Made by a program: the position numbers and the translations under genes. Shown here piece after piece: positions 30,901 to 45,900 of a stretch of 64,000 nt of DNA (positions within the stretch are counted from its first letter, which is position 1; each line of letters starts with the position of its first letter). Source of the stretch: Diogma glabrata (Eukaryota; Arthropoda; Insecta; Diptera; Cylindrotomidae); assembly GCA_963693315.1 (NCBI GenBank), contig OY856186.1, positions 78,621,040 through 78,685,039 on the forward strand, read 5' to 3'. Below the pieces are notes generated by a model. That model had not been told where the DNA came from. It worked only from the letters and a program-made list of their open reading frames with translations, and ran no database searches.

Positions 30901-33900
30901 ACGAGTGTCGATGTCAAAAAGGTAGTATTGGCAATTCTGACCATTATCTAATCACATCAGTTACCAAAACTGCTATATTAAAACCTACAGATCCCAAATC
31001 CCCCCCAAAAAAGTAAAGCGAGTCTTGTTGTTATAGCGACGGGTTTGGTGCTAATCCTCCAGCTCCATGTCCAAGTTCAGGAACTCTGCTACTGCCCTTG
31101 GGCAGTACCAGAAATCTTCCTTCGTCAGGTTGGTTATATTTTTAGGTGAATAGGTGATCGAATTGAATAGGTGGTATACAATCTACATCGTACGACGTGC
31201 CCTCACATGCGGGACACTTCGCAATAATTTCAGGTTCGATTCTGTTCATGTAGTTGTAACCTGGCTATATCTGATATCTTGCAGAAAGCATCTTGCTATC
31301 CTCCTTAAGTCTCTAGGTAGTTCGATCGTAGTTATTTTGTCATTGCAAGGATGTCGCTCTTTGTGACAATAGATATTGTTTGGTTAGCATTTTATTATGT
31401 TCACGGACCAGCAATATGTTACATTCCTCGTGTAAGTGATCTCGGTGGGCCATCAAGTGACATCCGGTTTCGGTTCGCAAGGTAGCATTTTGTGATGTTT
31501 GTAACTTATTCCAGTGAGTGTTGGCAACTTGGGGAGTTCATATGCATGCAGCATAATTTATAATGGGTCTTCCTATTGCCTTGTAAGTTGTTGTTATGGT
31601 ATTTTTATCTTTGCGCCATGAACTACTACCCACTAGCGCTTTTAATGCGTTATTCCTGTTTTTCAATCTAGAGTTTATTTGTTGTGCAGAGCATTGAATT
31701 TAAGCAGTGGGTCGAATGTTACGCCCAAGAGTCTCGGATTTTTAACTGTAGGAATAAGTATGTTGTTTATGCAGATGCTTAGTGTTGAATTTCTCTCCTT
31801 CGTCCATGTGGTGAAAAGTGTAGAAGTGGACTTTTCAGTGGAAACTGGAAAGTTTTAGTTTTCTGGTTTTAAACCAATCATTCAGAATATAAAAGTAGGT
31901 ATTCAGGATATTTGTGAGTTATTGCAGGTTATTTCCTGTTGCAAGCACTGTGCATTCGTCTGCATATGACGTGATGGTTTTTCCTTCTGGTGGGGTAGGC
32001 AAACTGCTTAGGAAGATATTGAATAATGACGGTGAGTGAACTCCGCCTTGAGGAACGCCTTGTCTTAGCACTCTCATTTTGGACTTGCAGTTACGGAACT
32101 CAACGTATTTTTGGCGACCTCTGAGGTAATTGCACAACCATCGCTTTATTAAACCTGGCAAATTAGTATTGATAATATCCAATAGAGCAGCGTGCGACAC
32201 TGTGTCGAATGATTTTGATAGGTCAAGTGCAACTAAAATTGTTCGAGCGCATGGTTGTTTTTGATTCAGACCATCACTGATCTGGTTTTGTATTCTGTGT
32301 AGCGCGGTGGTTGTACTGTGTGCTCGCCGGAAGCCATGTTGGTGTGGCGCCAAATTACAGGATCTTGTCAGCTGAGGGAGCAGAAGTGCTTCGATAAGTT
32401 TTGCGACAGATTAAAGGATGGATATTGGTCTGTAAGACTCTCCCTTTTCTTCAGGTTTTCCTGGTTTCAAAATCGGGCTGAAACTGGCCGTTTTCCAGAT
32501 ATTTGGTATCTGTAGAGTATTTAAAGATGTATTAAGTGTAGTAGTGGGGAAGTTCAATCCTTTGGGTCCGATGTGTTTGAGCATGATGGCTGAGATGCCG
32601 TCGGGTCCTATAGCTTTTGATGGCTTAATTTTCCTTATTGCATTCTCCACCTCTTCTTCGGAAAATATGATATCCTCCAAGTTGTCAGTGTTAATTTGCG
32701 CATGTGTCGCAACACTGATCTGGTCTCTTTCTCGTGTTTACGTTGCTTTTCTGTAAACTGAATGTTAAATTTTTTTGCGCATTTCCTGTGGTTTTCAATT
32801 GTGATATCGTCGAAGGAGATCATGCAATTATTTTGTATTTGTCGAGGATGAGTTAGGCTCTTAATGGCTTTCCAAAGACTTTTACTGGTACCCAAACCCA
32901 GGTTTGATTTACTCACTAGCTCTCTCCATTTATTTCTTTTATGATCCGTGACCAATTTGTTAATTCACTTGTTCAGGTCCGGAATTCTGGAGTCGGAGAG
33001 TTAAGTCATGGTATTTACTCAAAGATGATGTTTTAAGCGCTGGAGTGAATACTTGGCCGACCAGAAAGCCACTCTCAGAAACCTTGGATGAATAAAGCAT
33101 ATGTTGACGCTATTCAGTACAAAAGAGAATGCTATCTGAAATATCTCTAAGGACGTAACACCAGTTCCACGAAAGAGAACTAAATAAACTGGCAAAACAA
33201 GTTGTTACAAAGAAATATAAACGAACGAAGAGAGAATGGTGGAAGAGAAAGTGTGAGGAGATTGAAAGCTTTAATAAGGGAGGGACAACAATCGCTTAAC
33301 TTCCTTCAACAGGTTAAAACCTTAAAGGAAGGACCTCAAACTAGAGCGACTGCTATTCAAAACGAAGATGGGAGCTTCAAGTAGACCTTAAAATATCTTG
33401 ATACTTGGGCCACTTATTTTGAGAATCTTCTCAACATATCGGGCTACGAGCAAAGCTTATCAAGTTAAATTTTTTTAATATTTAAGATCAATGCTTGACT
33501 CAATCAACAGCATTCTCACAGATATAAAGGCTCGAATCGCAGCAGATAATCGAATTTTCTACTCATTCTCTCCTCCATTAAACCTCTCCTTGGTTCACCA
33601 TATTTGATACAAAGCTGATTATCTTAGCAACGCACCTACATGGAGCATGAACGCCACTAAAAAATCATTTGGTCGTCCTGCTTTCTGGGCACCCATTTTT
33701 TTAGTTTCGAACCACTAAGAAAATTTAAACTTTTCGAAAGTTTACCATTTCTCATAAAGGGATAACATAGATAAACATACTAGCAAATAGATGCGTTAAA
33801 TATGTTTGGAACTGTTACTTTTATTATTTTCAGTGTTCCATGGAAATTTCAAAAGTCTAAAAAAGAATTCAACAAAAAATAAAACTGACACGATACTGCT

Positions 33901-36900
33901 TCTGCGACGAAATAGAGCACATACGCCAAAATTTATACTTTTTGAGTAGATTAAGTAATTTTTACCTACTGTTTTATTGCCTCCTTAAATCTTATCTGAA
34001 AAATTGGTCAACTCTATAGTTTTTCCAAGATAGCTATGAATTTTATTTTTAATCGTGAGACTGACATCAAATTTATTGTAAGATAGTTGAATTTAACGTA
34101 CAATAATTGAAGCATAAGGTCTGTCCATATCATTATGTTGTTTTTTCTCTTAGAGTGAATATCTCCTAAAGGAATAATATCATTATCATAGAAGAACAAT
34201 TCGAATCAAATTTTTAAAAACCAACAATCGTTTTGCTGTGGAAACTTCTAAGTTCAAGCGAAATATTGGTGATTTTAGTTTAATATAATCGAGCATAATT
34301 AAGTTTTTATATTTTTAATGACAGAAATGACAGCCAAATTATTAAAATAGATTATAAAATGCAGCATTAGCTTTTTGAAAAACCTATTTAATTTACTTTT
34401 TACAGCATTGCTCAAGCAATAGTAACTAAAACCCCTAAAACTTGTTTCTCCAATTTCATCTCTCTTTTTTTTAAACTTATTCAAAACATGAAAGTGATCG
34501 ACAAAAAACTACTTCAAAAATACTCAATCACCTTTGGGCAACTAAGACGACATCATTTTCAAAGTAACAGCAATTAACATTTAGAAAAAGAGCATTCCTC
34601 CTTTAATACCCAGTATTTCATTTAAAAAAACTATAGATGATAAAACTATTTCTTCCAAAAGTGTTGACTTTACAAACAACAGTATAAATTTAATTAAAAT
34701 TCGTTTACAATTCAACAAGACATTTGTGTGTTTAATTTACAGAATCATCGAAATTTAACCAGAAAAAAAACGAAACTGATCAGAAAAATATCTATTGTCT
34801 TGGAATTTAAAAGTTGTTAATTTTATTAGTTTACAGCCATATTTTGTGTTTTTAAAAAATTTAAAATTTTCTTTTTTATGACTTTGTTTTAAAAAGCGGC
34901 CGGGTATATTTTTAAACGTGTCAATTCTGGCATGCGTGACACGTATTTGCGATCAATGCTCTAGGTGCTGCCGAGAAATTTCTTTGTCTAATAGTGTATG
35001 CTGTAACCATTGTAAGGTTTCTGTTTTTACTGAATGTGAAAAATAATTTGAATACTGATACAAAAAAAAATATTCGCTAGTATAACACACCCGTTGCATT
35101 TTGTGTGCCATATATAAATTTGACTACATGCTTATGAACTCTAATAATCGAAAAGATGATTAATATATGCGGATCCCGACGGTTTTGAAGTTTTGAGCCA
35201 ACTAGGGCATGGTAACCCATTTTAAAATTATGTATGAGCATACTGATCTTAAAATTTGCATCTTCCTAATTGCACAGAGTAGATAGCTTTTGATCAAATC
35301 AATACGGAATTTCCACTTGAGCTGATTATCAATCGTTTTATCCAATTATTTGAAGGTGTTAACTGCGTCGTTAACTGTGCAGAAATCATTACATGTAATC
35401 CCTCGACATAGCTCTTGATGGTAGACGACGGTATTAGCAATATTTTTGCTTCAAAGATTATGACTTTGGGTTTGTCACTTAGAATAGTGCCATAAAATGA
35501 AAGACAAACCAAGTGCTTATTTTAAGTCGCTATTGTAGCCTATGGAGAATAATGTTCAAGTTGTGGTTATATATATTATTTAAGAATAAAATACTCCCTA
35601 GTACTGAACCAGGGAGAACTCCAGTTGAGAGGCTGCCAAAGGAGCTATCACTCGATCGAATGATCACAGCTTGTTGTCTAATAGAAAGGTTTGATCGAAA
35701 GCAGGAATTGATGCATCCACAAAAGCCAATCCTATGGAGTTAATCAAGAAGAAGTTCATAATCGACTATACCAAACGCCTGAGTGAAATGGAAAAAGAGA
35801 CTTGCAGTGAAGTTGTCCTTATTTATACTAGAAAATTCAATTTAGAAATATTACTAATGCGTTTTCTGTATCATAATTTTCTCTAAATCCAAACCTAGCC
35901 TCCCTAAAGAAGCCAGATATATATAGAAATATTAATTATCTATTTTCGACTGATATCTTATCACCGTTTTTGTGAATGGGAATAATGAAAGCTCTTTTTA
36001 AACTTTTTGTTGTTGCAAATAGTGCAAAAATGCTCGTTTTTAACCATTCGTTTACCTCTCCTGAATTTTGAGACACTATAAACCTAGACCATGTACCAAT
36101 GTTTCATCAACATCAACAATAATCTATAGAATCCTTCATAGTATAAATTATTAAATTCACATAAAAATAACAATTAGCGTCATGTAAAAAAATAAATACA
36201 TAAAAAATCATATCGAGTTATGAGTCCAATTCCACGTATGAATACGTAAATAATCAAAATATAACTCTGGGTACGAGAAAAGCCACAAATTATTCATCAG
36301 TTACCTAATCAGTATGGATGGTCAAATTTTCTGTATTTGTTTGATGATACTTAAATATAGAGTTACGGTAACTGTTAATAGAGATCCTTATCGTAACATA
36401 ATTGATAAATGTTGGACATAATAATTGGATGCTTTATGTTTGGTTAACCAATGGCGTCAATAAGATGCAACTTCACATCCAGTTACCAAGAGCTTTAAAG
36501 AACGTCTTAACTTTTCAGATGTTGATTGAATCTTTCCACGAGAGCATTTTTACTTGATTAATTTGACTGAGTTCGAATATTTACTTAATAAATTAGCCAG
36601 CAACTCCCAAATTAAAAGATTTGAGCTGAAAACCATGATGTTGTAATTAACTGAGACTTGTTAAAACTCGGCATTTATTATGAAGACACAGATTTTAGCG
36701 ATGTTTTGAGTCGACATATCTTTCATTGAATATGTTATTGGTTTTCATGTGTATGTTGTGCTATATATATTCCACGGAGAAATGTAAGATGTCACAAGTT
36801 CCTCTCATCTGTATTATCTTACAATTCGAGATGAATTTTACTTGGAGCAAGTCTTTAGTTTGAGAATCGTTAAAGCAACGTTAACTGCGTCCCTGACAAT

Positions 36901-39900
36901 TGCGTATTATTTACTTAGAATGTCAGCAGCGTTACAGAAACTAAAATCACAAAATGTTGTTTTTTAAATTCACTATTGCCTTACCTATATTTTTTATTTT
37001 GTGACAGAGATTCGATTTCAGGATCAGTTTCTAGTTCGAATTTATAAATTTGGTAAAACATGTCTCATAACCCAAAGTGTAATTCAGTTTAAAATTTATT
37101 TCCATTTATTTGATATTTTTCTGTGTTATTTTTTTGTGTTTTCCAGAAAACCATTATTAAACTCACCTGCACTTAAACTATTGGGTACTAATATCAATCA
37201 CAAACTGAAATGGAGTGATCATATTCTTCCGTGGCAAAATTGGTGTACCAATGACTTTGTTTCGTTGGAGGTCTAATATGTGAGAACATCTAGGTATAAT
37301 AACTCCTTTCTTTCACGTTCCGTATACTGGTGGAATCGATTACCAAAAAATGTTTTCCCTGCTACGTACAATCCCCAAGCTTTTAAATGTGCAATACATT
37401 AACACTATCGCTTCAGTCCAATCCCAAATCCTTAAATATCAAACTGTTAACTTTCCTTTCCTATGGTTAACAGTTAACACGTGCATCAAGCGGGGGCTTA
37501 TACCTAAGTGATTAACCGAACTATAAAAAAAATCATATATTCGAAAAAGGAAAATAAAAAAATTGGGAAATTCAGAAGTAATTCAGAATAGGAAATTCAG
37601 AATAGGAAAATTGAAAATGAGGAAAATGTTACAACTAAAATTTAATCATGGAAATTGGAGAAATAGAAAATTTAAATAACTGGAAAATAAGAAAATAAAA
37701 TTTGAAGTTTCCCTAGGTAAAGTAGCAGAAAATTAGAAAATTTGAAAATGCCAAAAATGCATATGGAGGTTGTTTTCGCTTTTCATGTTACACCAAAAAA
37801 TCGAATATCTCTGTAACAGCAATCTTAAGTGGTCTTGATGTTGAATCCTATTTATAATACGCATAAAAGTTAAAACTTTTTGTTCTTCATCCATTAAGGG
37901 CTTGATAGTTTCAACAGCATTCTGTAATCCATACAACGTCTTCAAAAGAAACGGCTATTTGATTGTAAGCACGGTTCGAATCCACCTTCTAAAATATGGA
38001 GACATGAAAATCAAATGGTTTATAAACATCAACCACATCGGGGTCACCAATAAAACGGTTATGGTTATTTTTACGTTATTATTACCCGAATTATATATTT
38101 CGAAAATATTCAATTGGCAATTAATAAAATTACAGAATTTTGAACTTATAATAAATTTGAACAGCAATTACTTTCGGTGTTTTACCATGTGTATCGTAAA
38201 ACCAGATAAAAAAGTAATAATTATGTGTGGCTTTATAATATGTGTTTTCTTTTGGTTTGTTTGTGTAAATCTTGTTTTAATGTTAAATTTTATTTTCGCA
38301 AATTTGTTCACCAATTTAAAATGATTGTTGGCAATCACGCAAGTCATGATTGACATAGTATTTTTTATTTAAAGCATGGTTTTTTATCACCAACTCGACT
38401 GTTTTATAAATAACCGTGCATTATTGACTGAAAATGTTTTATCTATATAAATGACTCATTAACTGATAACCTACGATGATACTACATTTAATTTGTTATT
38501 TTATTTGTTTTATTGTTATGATCTCTGAAGAAAAACAACTAATTATATTCGATCAAGCGCCAGAATATTCTCGAAATCAATTGGTGTACACATTTAATCT
38601 TATTTTAGATCACGCATCGTCTCGCAGATACCCTGTTAGGATGCTCTTACAGTTATATAATTATTTCTAAAAGCGATTAAGATTATATCTAAACTTTGTA
38701 ATTGTTGTATATAATCTGCAAGCGTTTGGACAAAGCTATTAAGCTTATCAGCCACAGTTGAGTTCAAATGTTACTGTTTTTTGTCAAAATTTAAGATACA
38801 ATTCTTATTAAATATAGAATCTATTTTTAAAATTATCAAAAACCTATGCATGACATATTCTTTCTGAAAACAACTTCGAATTAAATTGAAATAGGTAATT
38901 GAATTAAACGTCTACTATTTGGTTTAATCTATATTATTCTTTATTTTCCTATCCTGTACTACTTTATCAGTTTTTTGTTCGTTTAATTAAATCATATCAA
39001 TCTTACATTATTAAATAATAAGATGATTGAATAATATTTATGTTTTTGTGACTTTGAAATGACTTTATTGTTTTTGATTTTAATTCCATGATACATATTT
39101 ATAACATCTAGTTATTACTTAACACTGTCCTTCATTATTTATTATATTTCAAATGCATTATTACATTCAATGACCTCTAAAAACTTTCGGTTTATAAAGA
39201 AAATTATTCGATTCATTAAAGATAAAATTTCTATTAAATTATGATTATAGAATTGAATTTGATGTTTTTTTTAGCGTGTCTACTATCTTTCATTGGAATA
39301 TTATATGGGCAGGTCCCTAACAAACACAATGATTAATCTAGGAATTCAAGGTGCGTGCGATGAAGCTATGTATCAAATTGGTTTAGATATTGAAGAACTT
39401 GAAACAATGGAAGAAGATGCTGGCTTAGGAAATGGTGGGCTTGGTCGTCTTGCTGCATGCTTTTTAGATTCTATGGCTACTCTAGGTTTAGCTGCTTATG
39501 GATATGGTCTTCGTTATGAGTATGGTATTTTCGCACAAAAAATCCGTAATGGAGAACAAATTGAAGAACCTGATGATTGGTTACGTTATGGAAATCCTTG
39601 GGAAAAAGCACGTCCTGAATATATGCTGCCGGTCAACTTTTATGGTCGTGTGATTGACACACCCGAAGGAAAGAAATGGGTAGACACACAAGTTATATTT
39701 GCCATGCCATATGACAATCCAGTACCGGGATACAATAATAATATTGTCAATACACTTCGTTTATGGTCAGCTAAAGCACCTATTGATTTCAATTTAAAAT
39801 TCTGTAAGTATATTTTTGAACGTAAACGAATCATATTAAAATAAATATTAATTTTCAGTCAATGATGGAGATTATATTCAAGCTGTTTGTGATCGTAATT

Positions 39901-42900
39901 TAGCTGAAAACATAACTCGTGTTCTTTATCCAAATGATAACATTTTTGAAGGAAAAGAACTTCGTTTGAAACAAGAATATTTTATGACAGCTGCAACATT
40001 ACAAGACATCGTACGTCGTTACAAAGCTCCTTCTGGTAAAAATCAAAGTGTTCGTACATCGCTCGCTGAATTTCCAGATAAAGTTGCTATTCAATTAAAC
40101 GACACCCATCCTGCAATGGCTATTCCAGAATTGATGCGAGTTTTGATTGATATAGAAAGATTATCATGGGATGAAGCTTGGGATATATGTGTTCGTACAT
40201 GCGCTTATACCAACCACACCGTGCTACCAGAAGCTTTAGAACGCTGGCCGGTTTCTTTGTTGGCTTCAATTTTACCACGTCATCTGGAAATCATTTATCA
40301 TATCAACTTCTTGCATTTAAAACAAGTTGAAAAGAAATATCCTGGAGATTTTGATCGTTTGAAGAGAATGTCATTGGTTGAAGAAGATGGTGATAAACGA
40401 GTTAATATGGCTTATTTGGCAATTGTTGGATCGCATGTGGTGAATGGTGTAGCATTCATTCATTCTGAAATTATTAAGCAAGATATTTTCAAAGATTTCT
40501 ACGAATTGACGCCTGATAAATTCCAGAATAAAACAAACGGTATAACTCCACGACGTTGGTTATTATTATGCAATCCAGGATTGTCTGATATAGTTTGTGA
40601 AAAAATTGGTGACACTTGGCCTACACATTTAGATCAATTAGCTGGTCTTAAAAAATTCGCTAAAGATCCAAATTTCCAACGTGCTGTCGCTCAAGTTAAG
40701 CAAGAAAATAAATTGAAATTAGCTCAACAATTGGAATCAGACTACGGTATAAAAGTTAATCCGGCATCTATATTTGATATCCAAGTAAAACGTATTCATG
40801 AATATAAAAGACAATTATTGAATTGTCTTCATATAATAACATTATATAATCGAATTAAACGAGATCCTACAGCTAAATTTGTACCACGTACAATTATGAT
40901 TGGAGGAAAGGCAGCTCCTGGATATTATATTGCTAAGAAAATTATCCAACTTATTTGCTCTGTTGCAAATGTCGTCAACAACGATCCAATTGTTGCAGAT
41001 AAATTAAAAGTTATTTATCTTGAAAATTATCGTGTTACATTAGCTGAAAAGATTATGCCTGCAGCTGATTTATCGGAACAAATATCAACTGCTGGAACAG
41101 AAGCTTCTGGTACTGGTAATATGAAATTCCAATTGAATGGAGCTTTAACAATTGGTACTCTTGATGGAGCTAATGTAGAAATGGCCGAAGAAATGGGCAA
41201 TGAAAATATATTTATCTTTGGTATGACAGTGGAGGAAGTCGAAGCTCTAAAACGTAGTGGCTATAATGCATATGACTATTACAACAAAAATCCAGAAATT
41301 AAACAATGTATTGATCAAATATCAGGAGGTTTCTTTAGTCCAGCTAATCCAAATGAATTCCGTGATCTTTCTGATGTAATATTAAAGCATGATCGCTTTT
41401 TCACATTAGCAGATTACGATGCATTCATCAAAGCACAAGACAAAGTTTCAGCCACATACATGGTAAGTAACAATATTAATTTGTATAAAATAATATTGTA
41501 ACATTGTTGTTTATTGTTTATAGACATTGATAACATTTAAGATTACATGTTTTAGAAAGTAAAATGCAATTTTTTTTTGTAGTCGAATTGCCAAAAATTA
41601 TATTTCTAAATACATACTTAGACGGGTGCGTGTGAAAGAATGAATGGTGATTAATTCGATTATAGTAATCAAAGTTGCAAAGATACAACAAATTAAGTTT
41701 GGTAATGATTAAACTTTGACACTTTGCCAAAAATACATTTTCAGAATTATTTTAAAAATAATTAAGAATTTTTTCCTGTTCGTAAAGGTTAAAAATCTTT
41801 AAATGCGAAACTATATAAATATCAATTTAAGACAACAAAAAATTATTGAACTTAAATTAAAGAATAGAAATAGTTTACATCAATTACATAAATTTCGTTG
41901 AAAATAAAAATTCGATAAATATTAAAAGATAAAAAATGATCGAAACTGAACTTTTTTCAACTGATGGAATTTTCTTTCAACTTCAAATTGATCGAATCTG
42001 GCATGCCAACTTGATCAACAAGCTCGTTGCGTATGGTTTTCATCCCGCAGTCGTGAAGTTGATTCAAAATATTCTGTCTAACCGATACATCTCGGTATCT
42101 ATAGATGGCTTTCCTTCTGAGTCTAAATTAATAACCGCTGGTGTACCCCAAGGCTCAGTTTTATCTCCCACTTTATTTTTAATTTATATCAACGAACTGT
42201 TGTAAATCATCAGTAACCCAATAAATAGTTTTGCAGATGATAGTACACTGCACAAGTCATTTGTCCCCCTATCTTCAAAGGGTAAAATGCATGAACGCAT
42301 AAATCCCGCCCGGTGAGACGCTGCCATAAATGTAAACGAGAACCTAAAAAAAGTCGCCTATCGGTGTGACAAAAATTTGGTCAATTTCAATTCCACCAAA
42401 ACACAGCTACTGATTGTTTCCAGATCAAAGACCGAGTTTCCCAACGATTTTTCAATTCATATGTGTGACGACCAAATAGAGGAATGTGAAGGCATTCGTT
42501 TATTGGGAGTCACAATTTCCAATGACTTACTCTAGAACGATCATATAATGGCAATGGCAAAGAGCGCGTCAAGAAAACTCTGCCTCCTCAATAGATGTAA
42601 AAAATATTTTACTTCGCATCAATTACGCCACATTTATGTCCTATATTCGTCCTTGTATGGAGTATTGATGTCAAGTTTGGGACGCTGCATCTGTTACCAT
42701 TCTAGCTCTTTCGGACTTTGTCCAAAAGCGTGCTATACGAATTCTTGGTGATCGAAATTTAACATTAAATCTTGATTTCCTACAACATCGTTGCACTGTT
42801 GCTGATCTCGTTGTTTTTTATGAATATCGTCACCAGCAGTGCTCGGATGAAAGCAGGTCCATAATGCCTCAAACATATGTTTTTCCCCGTTTAACTCGTC

Positions 42901-45900
42901 AATCGGTTTATCAAACAGTCAAACTGTCGAGATTACTCAATGTCATAGAAATAAAATGCAAAGGGATTTCTTTGTGCGTATATCGTACAAATGAAATGCT
43001 TTGCCCGAACAAATAGTCTCGAGTGCCTTCAATCCACAAAGATTTAAAAAAGCGTCCACCAACACCTCAAGACGCATGTGTTGTTGGCCTAGGCTTTAAA
43101 AGGTATCTAGGTGTTGTTGTGATACATTTTGTAATTCCTACTACACAACACTTTTTATAAAAAAAAAACTAGAAACTGTTGAGCGTGTTATATTTATTCC
43201 TTCGTCTAAACTATTTATCTAAAGAATGCTACACAATTTCATTCTAATCCAGCTCATCCATCTGTTTTTTATGGTTGAAATGCTTCATTCGCCCATCGAT
43301 GTATCCCAAACACGATAATCAACCGTCTGTTTAGAGTCTAGTGTCATGTGGTCCGAAATTAAAAATAAAACAAACATTGATGATGTTGTCAAGATAATGG
43401 CCATACAAATTATTAATTAAACGAGACTTTTGGATCCTTCTGTTAGTCGATCCTGTAGGTTATACCAACTTCTTTATGTCTAGGCTGTATAACCTGTTTA
43501 AAGTGTTAGAATTCCAAGCCGCGAAGGAAGTCGCTGATAATTTTTCGTTTTGTTATCAAGTCGATCTTGGAATGTTGAGTAGTCTTGGTTAAGTAACTCA
43601 GAGGTCACGGGTTCGATTTGCCGGTAGATAAAGTGTTTTTCATTAAAATTTTGATAACTACCAACCTTGCATTTTTGTGTCTTTTGAGGTTTTTCCATTA
43701 CATTTCACTTTCTTTTTTTTTAAGTGTTGTGTTATAGGGTTTACCATGTGTGTCACAACAACGTAATAAATACCTTTTAATACCTAGGTCCCACAACAAC
43801 TTGCGCTCTAAGGTGTTGATGAACGCTTTTTTTAAACCTCTGCGGATTGAAACCACCTGAGACTATGGATTTCGGCAAACTATTCGATTTGTATGCAGTT
43901 CGGACAAAGAAGTCTTTCTGCGATCTGCCAGTATAACAGCGCGGGATCTTGACCGTTGGACTGCTTGCGCTAGCCGATTGCCGAGTGAAACGGTGGTAAG
44001 AATAAGTTGGAGGCATGATGCTGCTGATTTTATTTGAGCACTGTTGATGATATTTGTAAAAAACAACGAGATCAGCAACAGTGCAACGATGTAGGGAATC
44101 AAGTTTTGATGTCAAATCTCGATCATCCACAATTCGTGTAACCCGCTTTTGAACAGAGTCCAAGAGGGCCAAGATGGAAACAGAAGCAGCACCCCAAACA
44201 TAGTACACTAGTACTCCATATAGGGACAAATATATAGGACATATAAACATGGAGCAATTGGTATGGAGTGAAAAATTTTTTGCACCTATTTAGGACCCCG
44301 AGTTTTCTAGACGCGGTTTTTGCCATCGCCGTTACATGATAGTTCCAGAGTAGGTCATTTGAAACTGTGACACCCAATAAACGAATATTTTGCATTCACC
44401 TATTGGTGAAATTTCTAGTTTATAGAACTTTGGTCCCACCTAGTGCAACCATTTTAACACTTCGTTGCGATCTAAAGGTTAATGCAGATGTTTTTTGATT
44501 TGCTTAAGAATGACAAATTCCCCTCACGTTCATAGTACTTTCGTCTGCTAAATCCTATAAAGTGTGTGCACCTAGATGCTTTCTTCTAGCTTAAGCCAGA
44601 CTATGCGAGAAACAAAGCAGGTGGACTCCTACTTTGTGGTCATTGCAACAAATGGGATAATAATTATGTAAGGGGTATCACAGTGTACTCTCTTGTTTTC
44701 GAATAATCCATGTCAACGATTTGTCGATATTTGTTGGTCAATGGTCAGTCCTCGAACGGTCTTATTCCGGGTAATTCTACCTGGTTTACACATAAGCTGA
44801 CATTTGACCATCTTCATTTGTGTGCATACCATCCAATGAACCGTTATTTCATGCGAGGTAACACAAGACAGGCTTTGTAAAGCAAGTTAATCGGTCTTCA
44901 GATTCCCAGTAATAGCGAAGGAATTTGGACGAGATGAATTTTAACCTGATCAATAATCTCGTTAAGAAATAACAGACAGTCCCGTATTACTTTCGATATG
45001 GTTTGACTTGACTGTGGAACCTTAATTGCAACAGACTATCCGTACAAATATAAAGATCTCTTTCAAATACTTTATGATACTTCAGTTGCCTGTATTTCAG
45101 TATAGTAGTGCTTCCATACATAGGTTTTTTTCCAACTTATATTGGTAAGATCTATGAACTGGCTCGTGTTCCTGCCAAACCGAATCGGTTTGTGTTTTCT
45201 TCGCATTCTTGAAGAACCTTTTACTATCGAGTTGCTTTTTGATTTGTCTACGGTAGTAGATATCACTTATCGTTGGGCATGCTAAAGAGCAATCTAAATG
45301 CGGTTCCCTTACAATAATCAGTAAGCATGTCAGTTTTTCAAAATCATAGAAAAAGGATTTGGTTTGGAGTGTACGGGATCATCACTGACTTAGAGTTACT
45401 AACCCGGAATAGTTTTGAAATTGTTCCAGTTGTGTTTCTCCTGTTTCTATGGCTAATGTTTTTGAAAAACCTAACTAACTCGGAATAGTTTTGAAGTTTT
45501 TCCAGTTGGGTTTCTTCTGTTTCTATGGCTAATGTATTTGAAAAACCTGGTGCCGAGTTCGAACTGTGACGCTCAATACTGTTTTTCTGTTACTGTTATA
45601 ACGGTGGGTTCACTACCGACATTAAGTAGTACTTGATTTTCAGAAGTTTGAATCCGTCGAGTTAGAGTTATCGGGAAGTTCACAGACTTCAATTGATGTA
45701 GATAACTTGGCATCTGTGGATAGAGCGTCACTATTAGCAACATCAGTTTGAGGCGACCTTTTTTTTTTATTTAAAGTTAGGTATGTTTAGGGTTAATTAT
45801 AATAAATTATAAATTAACGACTCTGAATATCCGAAGATACCATGCCAATCCAACCTACTGTTTCTCTGAGAAATTTGTGAACATTAATTTTAAAATTTTG

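Larger units (their letters stand above)
27985..39274 (+). other. GlyP intron 1 (11.29 kb), transposon-rich
   Basis: GT-AG intron holding two DNA-type MITEs, at least five LINE fragments in both orientations, and long AT-rich stretches (28010-28380, 28650-29280, 33480-35190, 36050-37000, 37541-39270) where I recognise nothing. Short open frames in these stretches have no family features. Confidence 0.8.

Noticed and set aside
31919..32353. A domesticated host reverse transcriptase
   Set aside because: Flanking frames restore the rest of a Jockey-group LINE with several shifts, and the catalytic box is altered to YADE, which fits decay rather than domestication.
37733..38324. Frames of 70 and 140 residues in GlyP intron 1
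   Set aside because: AT-rich, hydrophobic low-complexity translation, with no conserved motif.
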